Positions 17,111-24,629 of a stretch of 64,000 bases of DNA are shown one piece after another. The stretch lies in the NCBI RefSeq assembly GCF_006334925.1, contig NZ_VDHJ01000007.1, forward strand, positions 62,001 to 126,000, read 5' to 3'. The notes under the pieces are model-generated. The model was given only the letters and a program-made list of their open reading frames with translations, had not been told where the DNA came from and did no database searches. How positions within the stretch are numbered: position 1 is the stretch's first letter; the number at the start of each line of letters is the position of its first letter. This DNA is from Corynebacterium tapiri (GTDB lineage: Bacteria > Actinomycetota > Actinomycetes > Mycobacteriales > Mycobacteriaceae). The position numbers and the translations under genes were made by a program.

Positions 17111-17808
17111 GCATTCTCCTCCTCGGCGCAACCAGTGACATCGGCACTCAGCTGCTCGACCTATTAGCGCCGGGAGAGGACGTCGTCCTCGCCGCCCGAA
17201 ACCCCGAGGCAATTCCGGAGCCTAAACGGGCACGCAGCTCGCATCGCATCGCCTTTGAGGCCACGGATCTGGCCTCGCACCGGCAAGTTGTGGAGGAGGC
17301 CGAGCGCCTGGCCGGTCCCATCACCACCGCAATCGTGGCTTTCGGCATCTTGGGGGACCAGACTCGTGCGGAAAGCGACGAAGCGCATGCAGTAGAGATC
17401 GCCACCGTCGACTACACGGCGCAGATCTCAATGCTGACCGTCCTGGCAGACACCATGATCTCCGGGCGAATCATTGCTTTCTCATCGATCGCCGGGTGGC
17501 GCGCACGCAGGGCCAACTATGTGTACGGCTCAACCAAGGCTGGCCTGGATGCGTTTTGCCAAGGCCTGGCTGACCGGCTGCACGGCAGCGAGCTCGAGCT
17601 CTACATCGCCCGCCCCGGATTTGTCATCGGGTCCATGACTGAGGGAATGAGCCCTGCGCCTCTTTCGGTGCGCCCCCGCGACGTGGCCGAGGCCATCGTC
17701 GACCGTTTGGGCAAGCCTGGGACCATTTGGATCCCGCGCCGCCTAGCCGTTCTGGCTGCAGTCATGCGTGTTGTGCCGCGCCCCATCTGGCGTCACATGC
17801 CGCGCTGA
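17107..17808 (+). CDS. DprE2-like short-chain reductase
   Basis: The 233-residue SDR has the Rossmann motif LLLGATSDIG at residues 4-13, the Ser in FSSIAG and the catalytic YGSTK. Several stretches (AIVAFGILGDQ, VDYTAQISML, RRANYVYGSTKAGLDAF) closely resemble DprE2, the reductase that makes decaprenyl-phosphoryl arabinose. The true dprE2 normally sits beside dprE1 and the arabinosyl/mycolyl genes, so this is more likely a paralogue with a related sugar or polyprenyl substrate. It overlaps the dioxygenase gene by four bases and the convergent cobG by 16. Confidence 0.75.
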   Translation: MSILLLGATSDIGTQLLDLLAPGEDVVLAARNPEAIPEPKRARSSHRIAFEATDLASHRQVVEEAERLAGPITTAIVAFGILGDQTRAESDEAHAVEIATVDYTAQISMLTVLADTMISGRIIAFSSIAGWRARRANYVYGSTKAGLDAFCQGLADRLHGSELELYIARPGFVIGSMTEGMSPAPLSVRPRDVAEAIVDRLGKPGTIWIPRRLAVLAAVMRVVPRPIWRHMPR

Positions 17809-18686
17809 GACACCTCGTATTCTCCCTCGCCAGTGGCCTCATAGTCCACGTAAGCGCCATGCGGCCGGCCACAACCGATGGAACAACCCACGAAGTGGGT
17901 GCGCTCATCCACTCCGGTAGCCGCTAGTTGCAGTGCATCCCTACGCACGTCACTCACACTAAACCTGCAGCCAGAGCCCACGCAGGCAGTGACCAAGGAA
18001 AGCGTGCTGTTCTGATCAAAGCTAATGCCCAGCGGAGCCAGAACGCGCACCACCGCCTCGGCCACACCCTCCTCCAGGTCATGAAGGACGATCGCGCGCG
18101 TATGCGTCACGCTGACGTCCGTTTCTAACGCCTGGATCATCTGAATGATCTGCTCGCTTAGCGTGCCTAACGGGGGCATTCCAGCAATGCTGACTCGCCC
18201 GTCTGGTTGCTCAATCCACCCCAGACGAACCGGCGACGTCGGCGCAGAATCGGCAGCGCCTTCCAACCGGCTTAGGCTCTCCACAGCCGACGAGTGATTC
18301 AGCTCACCGGATACTCCGTGTACCGTCGCACACTCGCCGCGAACGGTCATGGCGTGTGCCGCGCCGTGGCCAAGAGCGTCCCCGGAGCCGTCGTCAAGCG
18401 CGACGAGGGGAGCTCCCACCGGCAAGCGCTTCGCTACCTCACGCGCCAACTGGGCACAGACAGGGGAGTGAGGCGAAGCGATGACAGCAGCCTCCGGCCA
18501 CATTGGCTCGGCGAGCTCAGCCGTGTCGACCCCACGGATCTGGACGTTGCCCCGGGACGTGATATGCAACCGGCCGTCCCCAGCCTGCGCCATTCGCACC
18601 AGGTGAGCCCATTCTTTAGCGCTAAGCCTGCCACCTGGAATGGCTACTCGCGCAGTCGTACCATCGGCGGAGCTGATCAAATCCAT
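17793..18686 (-). CDS. cobG: CobG-like precorrin-3B synthase (nitrite/sulfite-reductase fold)
   Basis: The 297-residue protein matches CobG, which uses an Fe-S cluster and oxygen for ring contraction in aerobic cobalamin synthesis. Visible marks are RVAIPGGRL near the start, GDGRLHITSRGNVQIRG, ASPHSPV, LDDGSGD, and the cluster-binding ACVGSGC and HFVGCSIGCGRPHG. The first cysteine pair is spaced C-x4-C rather than the usual C-x5-C. The ATG at 18686 is preferred because a -10 hexamer TAGAAT ends eight bases upstream; a TTG at 18695 is also open. No other cob gene is in the window. Its 3' end overlaps the convergent reductase gene by 16 bases. Confidence 0.75.
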   Translation of the reverse strand: MDLISSADGTTARVAIPGGRLSAKEWAHLVRMAQAGDGRLHITSRGNVQIRGVDTAELAEPMWPEAAVIASPHSPVCAQLAREVAKRLPVGAPLVALDDGSGDALGHGAAHAMTVRGECATVHGVSGELNHSSAVESLSRLEGAADSAPTSPVRLGWIEQPDGRVSIAGMPPLGTLSEQIIQMIQALETDVSVTHTRAIVLHDLEEGVAEAVVRVLAPLGISFDQNSTLSLVTACVGSGCRFSVSDVRRDALQLAATGVDERTHFVGCSIGCGRPHGAYVDYEATGEGEYEVSQRGM

Positions 18687-18694
18687 AGTGGGCA

Positions 18695-18700
18695 ATTCTA
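18695..18700 (-). promoter_or_regulatory. -10 hexamer TAGAAT of cobG
   Basis: On the minus strand TAGAAT ends eight bases before the ATG at 18686. It is separated by only two bases from the divergent -10 hexamer of the lipase gene. Confidence 0.45.
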
Positions 18701-18702
18701 GT

Positions 18703-18708
18703 TAGGCT
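18703..18708 (+). promoter_or_regulatory. -10 hexamer TAGGCT of the lipase gene
   Basis: TAGGCT ends six bases before the ATG at 18715 with no SD. It lies back to back with the cobG hexamer, so the two polymerases would compete. Confidence 0.45.
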
Positions 18709-18714
18709 AAAGGC

Positions 18715-19920
18715 ATGCACACATTCCGCTCCGGAATCGTCTCCCGGACCGCCCGCACGCTAGGACCAATGGTGGTGCATTCGATGCGTGCTTTCCTGCG
18801 TGAGGAGCCCGCCGGCCCCGGCGCCTCCCGCTACGTCAGCTCGCCCTCCGGGAGGCCAGGGGATCTGGTGCACACCCGACCTGTTCGAGCGGTGGGATTG
18901 CGCAGGAGAGAGTCGGCCACGCAGCTGGAATACCTCACCGAAACGTCTCGCGGGCAACTCCTCAGCGCCACGGGAGCATTGTTTCATTGCGGACAGCCCA
19001 ACGCTCCGCTCATTGGTTTCGCTCCCTCGACACAGGGCGTAGCCAGGCACTGCGATCCCTCATATACCTCTACGGTGGGACTTCGCCAGGCCGGCGCCGA
19101 CGACCTCATCGCGGCCTACGAACAACCTGCCATCAACTGGCTCCTCGACGCCGGCGCGGACGTGGTAGTCATCGACTATCCGCGCGACCCCAAGAGCGGA
19201 ATCCAGCTGTACTGTGATCATCAATCCGGAGCCCTCGCGCTGCGCGATGCCATCACCGCAGCGCGCACCCTGGGCTGTCGTGGCGTATTGGGACTCTGGG
19301 GCTTCTCCCAAGGTGGCGCGACCGTCGCGGCCTACCTGGAGGACGTTGATCGGGATGGGAAATACCCAACTGCTGCGGTTGTGGGCGCGCCCCCGATACG
19401 CCTTGACGACGTCCTCGACCACGTGGATGGCTCACTTGCCACCGGAGTCATCGCCTACACCCTGGCTGGATTGATGGTCTCCAGCCCAAAAATTCGCGCT
19501 GAGATTGTGGGTGTGCTTACCGACGACGGCCTCGCCGAACTCACCGAAAACCTCACCACCTGCACGGCCGGATCGCTTCTTACCTCAGGCTGGCGCAGGA
19601 CAAACCGTTGGTCCACCACAGGCCAATCGCTGGGGGAACTCGCAGATCTTCTACCTGCCACGCGTGCCGAAATTCTGCGTCGCGTCGTCGGGGAGAAGCC
19701 CGAGAACCAACCCTCGTGTCCGGTGCGCCTCTGGGGTTCGCGTAACGACGATATTGTTCCCTTCAACCAGGCAGCCGAACTCGCGCGGAAATGGCCTACA
19801 ACCGAGTTTGTTGAACGCACCGGTCCGCGCCTGCCAGGACGTACCGGCCTGGGGCACTTTGGGCCGTATTTTTACCACCTTGCCGAGGATGCTTCCTGGC
19901 TGCTCGGCAAGCTCCGGTAA
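18715..19920 (+). CDS. LIP-family alpha/beta hydrolase (lipase/esterase)
   Basis: The 401-residue protein resembles the secretory lipase (LIP) family of actinobacteria and fungi. The nucleophile is S198 in LWGFSQGGA, an acid is offered by the SRNDDIVP loop, and the catalytic His is probably H381 in GLGHFGPYF. IDYPRDPKSGIQLYCDHQSG precedes the nucleophile elbow, as in this family. There is no clear N-terminal signal peptide, which is unusual for the family, so the product may be cytosolic or the start may lie elsewhere. A leaderless -10 hexamer supports the ATG at 18715. fxsA begins 11 bases after the stop. Confidence 0.78.
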   Translation: MHTFRSGIVSRTARTLGPMVVHSMRAFLREEPAGPGASRYVSSPSGRPGDLVHTRPVRAVGLRRRESATQLEYLTETSRGQLLSATGALFHCGQPNAPLIGFAPSTQGVARHCDPSYTSTVGLRQAGADDLIAAYEQPAINWLLDAGADVVVIDYPRDPKSGIQLYCDHQSGALALRDAITAARTLGCRGVLGLWGFSQGGATVAAYLEDVDRDGKYPTAAVVGAPPIRLDDVLDHVDGSLATGVIAYTLAGLMVSSPKIRAEIVGVLTDDGLAELTENLTTCTAGSLLTSGWRRTNRWSTTGQSLGELADLLPATRAEILRRVVGEKPENQPSCPVRLWGSRNDDIVPFNQAAELARKWPTTEFVERTGPRLPGRTGLGHFGPYFYHLAEDASWLLGKLR

Positions 19921-19923
19921 CGT
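19918..19923 (+). promoter_or_regulatory. Possible -10 hexamer TAACGT of fxsA, starting with the lipase stop codon
   Basis: TAACGT begins with the TAA stop of the lipase gene and ends seven bases before the ATG at 19931. It is a weaker hexamer than the others noted. Confidence 0.3.
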
Positions 19924-19930
19924 GGCGAAC

Positions 19931-20368
19931 ATGCCGCTCGTACTTGTCTTTCTTTACATCGCCATTGAAGCCGTCGCCTTTTATGCCGTTGCTACTTGGC
20001 TCGGCATTGGCTGGGCCCTATTGGCCCTCTTTGCTCTCATGGTTGTCGGCGGTCTGGCGGGCATGAGCCAGGTTCGACGCGTAAGCGCCCGCGCCGCGCA
20101 GGGTCGCATTGGTCCGGGGCAGCTGGCAGGTGACATCGGCCTGCTCTTTGCGGGCACAATCTTGGCTGCCAGCCCCGGTTTTATCACGGCCATCCCGGGG
20201 TTCTTCCTGATCATTCCTTTCACGCGCAGCCTCGTTCGCAAGTCCGCAGCGAACTCGCTGACCCGCCGGGTGCAGGATTTCGGTGCGCGCGCCTACTCGG
20301 CCTCACCCATGGCTCAGCGCCACACCTCCTACGGCTCGTTCGTGATCGACGAGGATCCCCGCGCCTAA
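19931..20368 (+). CDS. fxsA: FxsA-family membrane protein
   Basis: A 145-residue integral membrane protein of the FxsA family. Two long hydrophobic stretches cover residues 1-42 (MPLVLVFLYIAIEAVAF then WLGIGWALLALFALMVVGGLAG) and a third covers GLLFAGTILAASPGFITAIPGFFLII. The E. coli member relieves phage T7 exclusion when overproduced; its normal role is unknown. The longer open frame upstream to 19505 lies inside the lipase gene and is rejected as a start. The gene is tightly followed by lnt (three bases), suggesting an fxsA-lnt-ppm1 envelope operon. Confidence 0.85.
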   Translation: MPLVLVFLYIAIEAVAFYAVATWLGIGWALLALFALMVVGGLAGMSQVRRVSARAAQGRIGPGQLAGDIGLLFAGTILAASPGFITAIPGFFLIIPFTRSLVRKSAANSLTRRVQDFGARAYSASPMAQRHTSYGSFVIDEDPRA

Positions 20369-20371
20369 ACA

Positions 20372-21844
20372 ATGATCGCACTTCAGCTTGCCTTGGCCGC
20401 CCTCTCCGGGTGGCTTACCTACCTGTCCTACGAGCCACACGGTCTGTGGCCCGCGGGGATCATCGGGGTAGGCCTTCTGTATTTCTTGCTGGTGTGGCGA
20501 CGCCCCAGCCTGCGTCTCGGAGCGCTTCTGGGCTTTGTCCATGCCGTCACCATGTATTTGTTCACCTTGCCATGGATCGGTGAGTTGGTTGGGCGGTTCC
20601 CCTACGTCGCGCTTGCCATCTCGTGTGCGATCTATGCGCTGCTCACCGGCCTGGGGGGAACGGCAATCGGGCGTTGGCGCTATGGGTTTGTGCTCTTTCC
20701 CTTCCTCTATGTCGCAGTCGAGCACCTGCGTAGCTCCTTTCCCTTTGGCGGCTTTGCCTGGCTGCGTCTGGCATGGGGCCAGATAGACGGCCCCCTCGCG
20801 CCTCTGGCTGCGTTAGGGGGTCCGGTCCTGGTTAGTTTTAGCGCGGCGTTGGCTGGATGCGCACTGGTGGCCGTCTTGTGCAAACCACGCAAGGCTGGAG
20901 GAATAGCGCTGGTCCTCTGTCTGGTGGCAGGGGTCGCAAGCGGGGTCTTTCATCGCTCAATGGCTGAGGAAACTGCTGGTGAGGCCACCGTCGCAGCGAT
21001 CCAAGGCAATGTTCCGCGATTGGGGCTTGATTTCAACGCACAGCGCCGAGCTGTATTGAACAACCATGCGCGGGTAACCCACCAGCTCGCCCAGGCAGGC
21101 GCACAGCCAGATCTGGTGATCTGGCCGGAAAACTCGTCTGACGTCAATCCCTTCGCCGACGATCAAGCTCGCACAACAATTGAGTCCGCCGTGCAGGACA
21201 TTGGGGCTCCGGTGCTCGTCGGCACGCTGACAGAGGATGAGGTCGGGGAGCGCAACACCATGCAAGTCTTCGACCCCGAGACCGGTGCGGGGGACTTCCA
21301 CCACAAGAAGTACCTGCAGCCCTTTGGCGAGTACATGCCTATGCGAGATTTCTTCCGCATGTTTTCCTCCTATGTGGATCTCGCGGGAGACTTCAAGCCT
21401 GGAACCGGGAACTCCACCGTGCTTATGGACGGAATCCGCGTGGGCGTAGCCACCTGCTACGAGGTCATCGTTGATGATTCCTATCGCACAGCGGTCGAGA
21501 ACGGAGCCCAGATTCTTGCTACGCCCACCAACAACGCGACCTTCGGGTTCAGCGACATGACCTACCAACAGCTCGCGATGAGCCGGCTGCGAGCCATCGA
21601 ACTCGATCGTGCCGTGGTGGTGGCCGCAACTTCCGGGGTCTCGGCGATTGTGCATCCAGATGGCAGCGTCAGCCAGCAAACCGGAATTTTCGAGCCCGGT
21701 AGCTTGGTAGAGACCCTCCCGCTCAAAAGCACAGTTACACCCGCGGTACACTTCGGGCAGCTGCTGGAGTGGGGCCTGACTATCATGGGAGCCCTTACGG
21801 CATTTATCGCACTTGTGGCCAATAGGAAACGGATCAAGGATTAA
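20372..21844 (+). CDS. lnt: Apolipoprotein N-acyltransferase
   Basis: Lnt adds the third acyl chain to the N-terminal cysteine of lipoproteins at the outer face of the membrane. The 490-residue protein has an N-terminal bundle of membrane helices (about 1-200), the nitrilase-like extracytoplasmic domain (about 215-450) and a final membrane helix. The catalytic triad is visible as E253 (IWPEN), K312 ([14 protein letters not shown]) and C362 (VATCYE). In mycobacteria this domain is fused to Ppm1; here, as in C. glutamicum, the two are separate genes five bases apart, so the products probably still cooperate. Confidence 0.92.
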   Translation: MIALQLALAALSGWLTYLSYEPHGLWPAGIIGVGLLYFLLVWRRPSLRLGALLGFVHAVTMYLFTLPWIGELVGRFPYVALAISCAIYALLTGLGGTAIGRWRYGFVLFPFLYVAVEHLRSSFPFGGFAWLRLAWGQIDGPLAPLAALGGPVLVSFSAALAGCALVAVLCKPRKAGGIALVLCLVAGVASGVFHRSMAEETAGEATVAAIQGNVPRLGLDFNAQRRAVLNNHARVTHQLAQAGAQPDLVIWPENSSDVNPFADDQARTTIESAVQDIGAPVLVGTLTEDEVGERNTMQVFDPETGAGDFHHKKYLQPFGEYMPMRDFFRMFSSYVDLAGDFKPGTGNSTVLMDGIRVGVATCYEVIVDDSYRTAVENGAQILATPTNNATFGFSDMTYQQLAMSRLRAIELDRAVVVAATSGVSAIVHPDGSVSQQTGIFEPGSLVETLPLKSTVTPAVHFGQLLEWGLTIMGALTAFIALVANRKRIKD

Positions 21845-21849
21845 GACAC

Positions 21850-22737
21850 ATGGCAAACCCGAGCGAGTCCACCCTCGTCATCATCCCCACTTACAACGAG
21901 ATCGAGAACCTGCCTCGCATTAGCAAGCGCGTGCTCGAGGCAACCGCCGTCGATCTTCTGATTGTGGATGACTCCAGCCCGGACGGAACTGGCGAAGCAG
22001 CCGACAAGCTCGCTGCTGAGAACGAGCGGGTACACGTTCTGCACCGCACCGAGAAGACTGGACTCCTGGGCGCGTACCTTGCAGGTTTCCGATGGGGCCT
22101 GGAGCGAGAGTACGACGTGCTCGTCGAGATGGACGCCGACGGCTCCCATGCTCCCGAGCAGTTGCACCGGCTTCTGGACCAGATTGATGAAGGCGCCGAC
22201 ATGGTCATTGGCTCGCGCTATGTCGACGGTGGGGAAGTAGTCAACTGGCCTACTCAGCGCTTCGTTTTGTCCAAGGGCGGCAACCTTTACATCTCTGCTG
22301 CTCTGGGCGCTGGTTTGTCCGACATGACCGCTGGCTACCGTGCGATGCGTCGCGAGGTTCTTGAGACCATTGGCCTCGACGAGCTATCCAACGCCGGGTA
22401 CATCTTCCAGGTAGATATGGCCTTCCGCGCGGTACAGAATGGCTTTGATGTGCGCGAGGTTCCAATCACCTTTACGGAGCGTGAATACGGCGAGTCCAAG
22501 CTCGACGGATCTTTTGTCAAGGACTCACTGCTTGAGGTCACCAAGTGGGGTGTGTCCCACCGCACCGAACAGGTCCGTAACCTGGCGGTAGCGCTCGGTG
22601 ATCTGGGAATGTACCAGTACCGTAAGTCTTCCTTGCCGGGCGTACCTTCCCGCATCGCCCAGTCGCTGCGCAACGCCGGCGACTTCGCAGTCTCTACTCG
22701 CGAGCTCATTGAGTATGAGCTGAAGAAGCGTCGTTAA
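21850..22737 (+). CDS. ppm1: Polyprenol monophosphomannose synthase
   Basis: The 295-residue GT2 glycosyltransferase transfers mannose from GDP-mannose to polyprenyl phosphate, giving the donor for lipomannan, lipoarabinomannan and protein O-mannosylation. [13 protein letters not shown] opens the GT-A fold, the metal-binding DAD is in [11 protein letters not shown] near residue 97, and TAGYRAMRR and [16 protein letters not shown] follow. It needs Lnt (Ppm2 in C. glutamicum) as a membrane partner, which is encoded directly upstream. A strong terminator follows. Confidence 0.93.
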   Translation: MANPSESTLVIIPTYNEIENLPRISKRVLEATAVDLLIVDDSSPDGTGEAADKLAAENERVHVLHRTEKTGLLGAYLAGFRWGLEREYDVLVEMDADGSHAPEQLHRLLDQIDEGADMVIGSRYVDGGEVVNWPTQRFVLSKGGNLYISAALGAGLSDMTAGYRAMRREVLETIGLDELSNAGYIFQVDMAFRAVQNGFDVREVPITFTEREYGESKLDGSFVKDSLLEVTKWGVSHRTEQVRNLAVALGDLGMYQYRKSSLPGVPSRIAQSLRNAGDFAVSTRELIEYELKKRR

Positions 22738-22751
22738 GCCACCCACGCAAA

Positions 22752-22796
22752 AAGCCCCGGTCGAGCGGACTTTTCTCCGCTTGACCGGGGCTTTAT
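22752..22796. terminator. Bidirectional intrinsic terminator between ppm1 and rbpA
   Basis: An 18-base inverted repeat (22752-22769 with 22776-22793, one G-U pair) with a six-base loop. It is flanked by A's on the left and T's on the right, so it can end both converging transcripts. Confidence 0.9.
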
Positions 22797-22814
22797 TTAC
22801 CTTTGCGGCCCGCT

Positions 22815-23195
22815 TTAGCTCTGGGCCTGAGCTTCCTGCTGCTCCTTGAGCAACTTTGCCGCATTGCGACGACGCTTGCGCAGGATCTCAAGACGCTCCT
22901 CGAGGAGCTGATCCAGCTCTTCAATGGTGCGACGCTCGCACAGCATGTCCCAGTGGGTACGCGGCGGCTTCACGGGCTTGGATTCCACGCCCTCACCCTC
23001 AACCAGAACACCAAGCTGGCCGTTCTTGCACATCCACTCTTCGGGGATCTCCGCGTCATCAGCGAAGGGGACGTCGAAGATTTCGCCGTCCGGCGTGCGG
23101 TATTTGATCATCTGGCGCGGGGCCAGGTCGTGGTCGCGGTCCGTCTCATAGCTGACGGCTCCCATGCGGCTGCCACGAAGCACGCGATCTGCCAT
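22815..23195 (-). CDS. rbpA: RNA polymerase-binding protein RbpA
   Basis: The 126-residue actinobacterial RNA polymerase factor stabilises the open complex through the principal sigma factor. It shows the N-terminal basic tail MADRVLRGSRMGAVSYETD, the core domain with YRTPDGEIFDVPFADDAEIP and EWMCKNG, and the C-terminal sigma-interaction helix EELDQLLEERLEILRKRRR. The spacing of the core matches the family. A TATACT -10 element lies about 50 bases upstream. The SD GAGAGAGGAT precedes the ATG. Confidence 0.95.
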   Translation of the reverse strand: MADRVLRGSRMGAVSYETDRDHDLAPRQMIKYRTPDGEIFDVPFADDAEIPEEWMCKNGQLGVLVEGEGVESKPVKPPRTHWDMLCERRTIEELDQLLEERLEILRKRRRNAAKLLKEQQEAQAQS

Positions 23196-23246
23196 GCGCG
23201 ATCATCCTCTCTCAACAAGCGGGGGCTTTACAAGCACTAGCGCCTT

Positions 23247-23252
23247 AGTATA
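23247..23252 (-). promoter_or_regulatory. -10 hexamer TATACT of rbpA
   Basis: Near-consensus TATACT on the minus strand about 52 bases upstream of the rbpA start, which leaves room for a leader with an SD. No convincing -35 hexamer is visible. Confidence 0.45.
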
Positions 23253-23303
23253 ACGCTGCAATCGTTGACTGTGTTCCCGTGCCCGGTAGGAAATGCCGTC
23301 GGC

Positions 23304-23309
23304 TAGTCT
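23304..23309 (+). promoter_or_regulatory. -10 hexamer TAGTCT of the zinc-ribbon gene
   Basis: TAGTCT ends eight bases before the GTG at 23318; no SD is present, which supports that GTG as a leaderless start. Confidence 0.4.
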
Positions 23310-23317
23310 TTTCTACT

Positions 23318-23641
23318 GTGTCAGCGAATCGAGCAACGTGTGAGTGGTGCGGCGGGGAAGTACCTGAGTCCCCACGCGGGCGTCCTCGAAAGTACTGCCG
23401 AGCTGCCTGTCGCCAGCGAGCATATGAGCAGAGGGCCCGCCTTGCTGGTTCCTCGATCTCGCCGGAAGCAGTTATCATGCGCCCTGAAAAGGTGCGAGAC
23501 TTTCACGATGGTCTGTTCGAACTACGTTGCGCTGCAGAAGATATTGCCACCGCCGCAGATGAGGGCGCATCGTCGGATGACCTGCGCGTTCTGTGTGACG
23601 AGCTAGTCTCGTTAGCACGCAAGATGGAGAAGTTGAGGTAA
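23318..23641 (+). CDS. Small protein with an N-terminal zinc-ribbon-like motif
   Basis: A 107-residue protein of unknown function. Residues 1-40 contain C-x2-C (ATCEWCGG) and C-x3-C (KYCRAACRQRAYEQR), which could bind one zinc ion as in DNA-binding GRPRKYC-type proteins; the intervening SPRGRPRKYC is basic. The C-terminal half is helical (LRCAAEDIATAADEG, LCDELVSLARKMEKL). The GTG start was chosen for its -10 spacing; an upstream ATG at 23279 is also in frame. The gene abuts the YceI gene directly (TAA then ATG), so they are probably cotranscribed. A regulatory role is only a guess. Confidence 0.7.
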   Translation: MSANRATCEWCGGEVPESPRGRPRKYCRAACRQRAYEQRARLAGSSISPEAVIMRPEKVRDFHDGLFELRCAAEDIATAADEGASSDDLRVLCDELVSLARKMEKLR

Positions 23642-24352
23642 ATGAAGAAGGCTTTGGAGTCGCTGAATCCCAAGGTAGTCATCAGCGTTTTTGTGGTGCT
23701 GATCGTCGGCTTGGTCGCTGCGGCCATCGGACCGGTGATCTTCGCATTGGCTCTGGGACCAGGCGTGAAGACTGAGCCCTTAGACGCCACGAAGGCCCAC
23801 GAGGCTTCGACGGAACTCAACGGCACGTGGGAGGTCGCTCGGGGATCGCACCCAAACTTCACCTCGGTTGGGTTCACGTTCGAGGAGCTCTTGCCTAGCG
23901 ACGCTCGCCGGACCTCCGGATCTACTCAGGACGTGTCGGGGGAAATTCTGGTCGAGAACGATACGCTGACGGCCGGTGAAGTAACCGTTGACATGAATAC
24001 CATCACCACCGATAAAAACGTTCGTGACGTAAATGTTCGTAACAAGCTCTTCGAATCGGAGAAGTACCCTGAGTCTCGATTCCGCGTAACTAAGCCTGTG
24101 GACCTGTCTACCGTTCCGACCGATGGAAAGCCGGGCATGGTGGAGCTGACGGGTGAGCTGACTATCAAGGGACACACTGAGCCAGTCATTGGCGAGTTTC
24201 AGGTCCTGCGCGACGGCGACAAGCTGATCGTCTCCGGGGACCTTCTCGTGGATCGCAATTCCTTTGGCGTGGAGTCGCCCGAGATGATCGCCGCGAAGAT
24301 CGCGGACGAAGGTGAGGTCAACATCTTGCTGTCCTTTGAGAAGGAGTCCTAG
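23642..24352 (+). CDS. YceI-family protein, membrane-anchored
   Basis: The 236-residue protein has an uncleaved-looking N-terminal membrane helix (about residues 12-38, VVISVFVVLIVGLVAAAIG) followed by an extracytoplasmic YceI lipocalin-like barrel. Typical YceI marks are GTWEVARGSHPNFTSVGF, the VRNKLFESEKYPESRF block and LTIKGHTEPV. YceI proteins bind isoprenoid-type lipids in their barrel. It starts directly after the zinc-ribbon gene and is followed without a gap by a 55-residue membrane protein. Confidence 0.88.
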   Translation: MKKALESLNPKVVISVFVVLIVGLVAAAIGPVIFALALGPGVKTEPLDATKAHEASTELNGTWEVARGSHPNFTSVGFTFEELLPSDARRTSGSTQDVSGEILVENDTLTAGEVTVDMNTITTDKNVRDVNVRNKLFESEKYPESRFRVTKPVDLSTVPTDGKPGMVELTGELTIKGHTEPVIGEFQVLRDGDKLIVSGDLLVDRNSFGVESPEMIAAKIADEGEVNILLSFEKES

Positions 24353-24520
24353 ATGAAGATCGCGGTGTGGCTGCGCCTGGCAGCCATCGTGGTGCTCATG
24401 ATTGTGATGGCGATCGATCGAGCATGGATCTTCTTGGGGATCGCCGCGCTGTTAGGGCTGCTTACAGCCTGGCAGCTCGTGACGCTGTATCGACGTCAAG
24501 ACCGCCAGGAAGCTCAGTAG
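24353..24520 (+). CDS. 55-residue membrane protein
   Basis: A small open frame that begins at the base after the YceI stop codon. It encodes a basic start (MKIAVWLRL), two hydrophobic stretches (about residues 8-20 and 25-47) split by the polar IDRAW, and a charged end YRRQDRQEAQ. It ends in TAG at 24518-24520. The tight spacing, the membrane character and the clean frame support a real gene; no function can be assigned. Confidence 0.6.
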   Translation: MKIAVWLRLAAIVVLMIVMAIDRAWIFLGIAALLGLLTAWQLVTLYRRQDRQEAQ

Positions 24521-24562
24521 CACCAACTCAGGCGTGATACCCAGCACTTTGTTCATTGTCCG

Positions 24563-24576
24563 ATAATGTACATTAT
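24563..24576. promoter_or_regulatory. 14-base perfect palindrome upstream of bioF
   Basis: ATAATGTACATTAT is a perfect palindrome centred about 60 bases upstream of the bioF start. It does not fit the TGAAC-N3-GTTCA pattern seen at bioA, so it would be bound by a different dimeric regulator. Confidence 0.45.
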
Positions 24577-24617
24577 GTCATTTTAAAAACGGGCCCAGGC
24601 TAGACCCCGTCCCCCCC

Positions 24618-24623
24618 TAAGCT
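24618..24623 (+). promoter_or_regulatory. -10 hexamer TAAGCT of bioF
   Basis: TAAGCT ends six bases before the bioF ATG at 24630 and follows a seven-C run. No SD is present, so bioF is probably leaderless. Confidence 0.4.
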
Positions 24624-24629
24624 GATGGA

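Noticed and set aside
24611-24617. Run of seven C's before bioF considered as a phase-variable tract
   Set aside because: It lies upstream of the probable -10 and not in a coding frame; seven bases is short and bioF is a biosynthetic gene, so phase variation is unlikely.
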